Of a stretch of DNA of 64,000 nt, positions 1 through 64,000 are shown piece after piece. The notes beneath the pieces are model-generated. The model was not told where the DNA came from, ran no database searches, and saw only the letters and a program-made list of their open reading frames with translations. The stretch is from the NCBI RefSeq assembly GCF_000002075.1, contig NW_004797517.1, positions 84,761-148,760 on the forward strand, written 5' to 3'. The stretch's first letter is position 1, and each line of letters starts with the position of its first letter. The position numbers and the translations under genes are program-made. The stretch comes from Aplysia californica. Taxonomy: Eukaryota; Mollusca; Gastropoda; Aplysiida; Aplysiidae.

Positions 1-60986
<60,986 letters not shown>

Positions 60987-61349
60987 CTATGGAAACAAAA
61001 CCAAAAAAAAAAAAAAAAAACAATCTGCAATGAGTATTAGATCTGGATACAAAATACTGCAATACAGTGTTTATAAATGGGAAATCTATTGTAAGTTCTG
61101 AAGAAAAATTACAAAATAACAAAATTTCTACACAAAATACTAATAAGTCTACATGTATCATAATTTATACACAAGCAATTATAAATAAATTACGAAAAAG
61201 AAATGCAAACTGTGCTCGTCTTACTTTTATTTTCGTAACGAATATCATAATTAAATAAAGTTCAAAACGTTTTATAAGGTGGTTTAAATTTTGATGAGAT
61301 ACAAGCATATCTGTTCAAAGTTCGTTAAATTTATTTTGAGGCAAAAATA

Positions 61350-63079
61350 CAGGGTGATCCAAAAAAAAAACTACAACTCTTTAAAATAATATTTTCCTCC
61401 ACACTGAAGTATCGCATTTCAAATTTGTACACAACATTTGGAAGTCAAAAGGAATTTTTCTGATATTCATTTTAGATAAATCCACAGAATAGTTTTGCTC
61501 TACATAGTGCGTAAAAAAAAACAACCCATTTTTAGCTATTTCCCCCATTTTGTAGCATGATGCAATAGTTCGCATTAGGCCTACCACTAAAAATTCCCAA
61601 CGATTGTGCCATATTGCAAACTACAGTAGTCTAACAGGCCAACAGAAGTTTGCAGATAGTTTTTCTCAAGTTTCCTTTGCCAGCTGAGATCATGGTTAGG
61701 ATTAGAAATGAGCAGAGAGCTTTTTGTATTGAACGTTTCCTCACCACCAACTCATTTCGTAAGTTTTGCACAAGGTACAGAAACAATGTTAAAGTGCTCC
61801 TAAGGCCTTCTTTGATGTCAAGGGTGGAAACGGTCCATCAGTTAGGGCCTGTAGAGAATCAGAACTAAAACTTCCCAGACAAAACAACCACTTCAGGTCA
61901 AACGCACGCCGTTCGCACCCCTTTGAACGTCACCAGGGTTCAGAATTCGCCTCTGCAGGTGAGGAGCTCCATAGTTTTACTATGGGGGAGCAAAGAATAC
62001 ACATGCCGTGATACTGCGTCTCCTAAGAGGCGACTAAAGGTGTATAAGTCTGTTCGCCCCATAAGTGCTAGTTTGCGGAGGGCTAACTACCCAACCCAGT
62101 AAAAAATGGAAAGTAATAGAAACAAGAACAAAAATGCCTTATTATTTTTCCATCTTGGGAGACGGAGGACCTTCTGTTCAAGCGACTCGCTCAGGATGAG
62201 GAAAGGTGGAAAGTGTTTGTTCGTGGCCTATATCCTGATCCTGATCCAGGGTGAAAAAGGCAATGATGATGAGGGTGCAGAATTCAGCAGATGAGCCCAA
62301 TGAAACGTCTGTGGGTAGACGATGTCTGCAGCAATGACTTTCCTACATCTCAACGGTCTGCATTCTCAAGGCAGATCTTAATCTGCAACTGTACCATTTT
62401 TCTGTTCGTGAAGCTATCAGAGGATAGCAATGTGTTCATGTTTCTTCCATCATCTTGAAAAGCCTGAACATTTCCTCTATGACATTTGGTTCCTTGGCAA
62501 AGCCCATAATCACCTTTCAGGTTATATCAACTCCACAAATGCTGTCGATTTGGGCAACCTCACCCCCCTATTGTCTCTAGAAACAGCTCCATACAGTTAG
62601 ATGTGTAGCTTTGAGTACTCATGGTTGAGTGAATTCTTGTGTTTGATCACCACAGAACATTACAAACAACGCGTTAAAATGTGTCAAGTGAAAAAGGAGG
62701 ACAAATAGACCATTGTTTCTGAGAATTCCAGAATTTAAAAATTATTTTTTTAAACTCTGTAGGAGAAAAGAACTACCAGTATTGTTTAAAGGTTACAGGG
62801 ATAGAAAGATTAGATTTTAAAAACAAAACGAAAGGAAAAAACATGACTTTCCTTACAAGATCTTTTACTTTGGTGTATTTTGCATTTAGAGGTGGTTTTC
62901 ATGAAAAGCCATTTCTGTCTTCAAAAATAGGTTTCTTCATTGTGAATTTTAATGTCAAATAAATTCCTGTTGAATGAATTATATCTGTTCTAAATAATAA
63001 TTACAACATTCTGGTATGTACAAATTTTTTGTGAGATATTTAGAAAAAAAGTTGTACAGTATTTTTTCGATCACCCTTT
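61350..63079 (+). mobile_element. IS630/Tc1-mariner-like element with terminal repeats, internally deleted and interrupted
   Basis: The left end AGGGTGATCCAAAAAA and right end (inverse AGGGTGATCGAAAAAA) form terminal repeats, with TA dinucleotides nearby. The transposase part starts MVRIRNEQRAFCIERFLTTN, then SFRKFCTRYRNN (first HTH) and LRPSLMSRVETVHQLGPVEN, at about 61692-61868; the second HTH region resumes at about 62300 after an insertion. No DDE domain is recognisable downstream. The copy at 285-830 shows the uninterrupted joint. Confidence 0.82.
61947..62270 (+). mobile_element. SINE-like or 5'-truncated LINE insertion inside the transposon
   Basis: Flanked by near-identical 12-bp words GGTTCAGAATTC (61938-61949) and GGTGCAGAATTC (62274-62285), a probable target duplication. 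The 3' half reads EDLLFKRLAQDEERWKVFVR then GLYPDPDPG and a stop, a LINE C-terminus, followed by a GATGATGAG tail. The 5' half (CCGTGATACTGCGTCTCCTA, AGAGGCGACTAAA) is non-coding. Confidence 0.6.
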
Positions 63080-63211
63080 TTAAATACTTCTTATGGTATA
63101 ATTACAAACAGATTGATACTGGAAGCAAGAATATTCTTATCTTCTTATTAAAACTATTTTAAGTCCGACCACTTACTTCATGATTCAAAACGTGTTTCTT
63201 TAACCTTCATA

Positions 63212-63390
63212 CAGTGGAAACCATATATAACAGGCCCAGTAATAACAGGGATCTGGTAATAACAGGGATTTTTTTAAATCCCCGTTTTTTCCTACTCTTT
63301 GTCTCTATCAAAAGTTATCTGCAATAACAGGGCCTCATCGGAGCCCAATCAATTATAGCAGGGCAAAGGCTTGTTAACAATGTGTAAAAA

Positions 63391-63487
<97 letters not shown>

Positions 63488-63814
63488 AAGCAGTGAGGGA
63501 GCAAGCCCGCTCAAGCCACGCGACTGCAGCAAGCACATGCAGCGGGTGAAGCAAGAGAGGGCTGCAGTGTGCTGCAGACTTCAATCTAGCCCTAAGCCTA
63601 GCTCCACACACGCGTAATGTGTCATGCGCAGGCCTACCACATGGCTAAAACCCCTGTTCATGGGTACTTGTGGCAAGGGAAACTACCCATGAATAAATAC
63701 AGCTGGATTAGTCCACAAATGCTTACTTCCCTTGCATTTCTGATTTAACAGGGATCGGATATAACAGGACTTGTTCTCTAGTCCCACCATCCCTGTTATA
63801 TTAGGTTTCCACTG
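63212..63814. mobile_element. pogo/Tigger-like MITE, 603 bp, containing a (GA)n tract
   Basis: Ends CAGTGGAAACCATATATAAC and inverse CAGTGGAAACCTAATATAAC, both flanked by TA. Repeated TAATAACAGGGAT words in the subterminal part. A long GA microsatellite lies inside at 63394-63485. Non-coding. Confidence 0.82.
63394..63486. repeat. (GA)n microsatellite
   Basis: About 92 bp of pure GA within the pogo-like MITE. Confidence 0.98.
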
Positions 63815-64000
63815 TATATAAGATAACTTTCAATTTTAAAAATCCCCCCAAAAAACAACAATTTCCAATCCAAATACATTCACTTTGTAAAAGGAAATAA
63901 AACGTAACCTACATGGCCAAAAATACGCAGGTGTGATAAGTGAAGTCGATATATGAAGACAGAATATATACGTGTAACCTCATGAGCAGACCCTTTTCAC

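Noticed and set aside
63960-64000. Further upstream SPEF2 exon at the window edge
   Set aside because: The minus-strand reading runs quickly into a stop and lacks family motifs; the preceding exon with the CH domain is probably beyond 64000.

Overview
The window is a stretch of an animal nuclear genome. It is AT-rich, intron-heavy and crowded with SINEs, LINE fragments, MITEs and microsatellites. The repeat style (tRNA-headed SINEs, I/Jockey-group LINEs with RNase H) and the divergence of the host gene from the human sequence suggest a lophotrochozoan invertebrate, probably a gastropod mollusc. That placement is an inference and not proven.

One host gene fills the window. It lies on the minus strand and is the orthologue of SPEF2 (sperm flagellar protein 2, KPL2; CPC1 in Chlamydomonas), a central-apparatus protein of motile cilia and sperm tails. 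I placed 33 exons between 60986 and 1. All 32 junctions keep reading phase, and the joined exons give 4,548 nt, or 1,516 open codons, that align in order with the family. The window enters after the N-terminal CH domain, which should lie beyond position 64000, and leaves before the C-terminal EF-hand-like part, which should lie beyond position 1. In protein order the exons hold: a coiled-coil and charged region (60986 to 50488); a nucleotide-kinase-like domain with a P-loop (GKVFSGKT) and an ILDGYP motif, split by acidic and proline-rich inserts (48091 to 34411); a low-complexity linker (32147 to 25511); a conserved helical block (25511 to 15869); Lys/Ser/Pro-rich linkers (15392 to 11695); and a second helical block (11695 to 1).

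The introns carry the rest. Minus-strand LINE fragments with reverse transcriptase and RNase H lie at 850-2365, 3420-4595, 5960-8530, 26975-28680 and 33430-34175. Two SINE families with intact target-site duplications lie at 32590-33118, 37028-37378 and 42716-43229. A roughly 440-bp MITE family with inverted ends recurs seven times. TTAA-flanked, piggyBac-like non-autonomous elements occur at 3093, 23344, 30428, 46239, 47297, 53722 and (degenerate) 43352. There is also a hAT-type element with a perfect 8-bp duplication (12461-13131), pogo/Tigger-like MITEs (41987, 55002, 63212), a decayed Tc1 element (57281-58887) and two copies of an IS630/Tc1-mariner-like element with an HTH domain (285-830 and 61350-63079). 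Several are nested, which gives a relative order of insertion. A 100-N assembly gap (52920-53019) sits in a (TC)n tract within a SPEF2 intron.

I see no second host gene, RNA gene, CRISPR array or operon-like system. The most unusual items are the nested TTAA/MITE/SINE mosaic, the repeated SPK-rich linker exons of SPEF2, and a 265-bp (AAGGT)n array.
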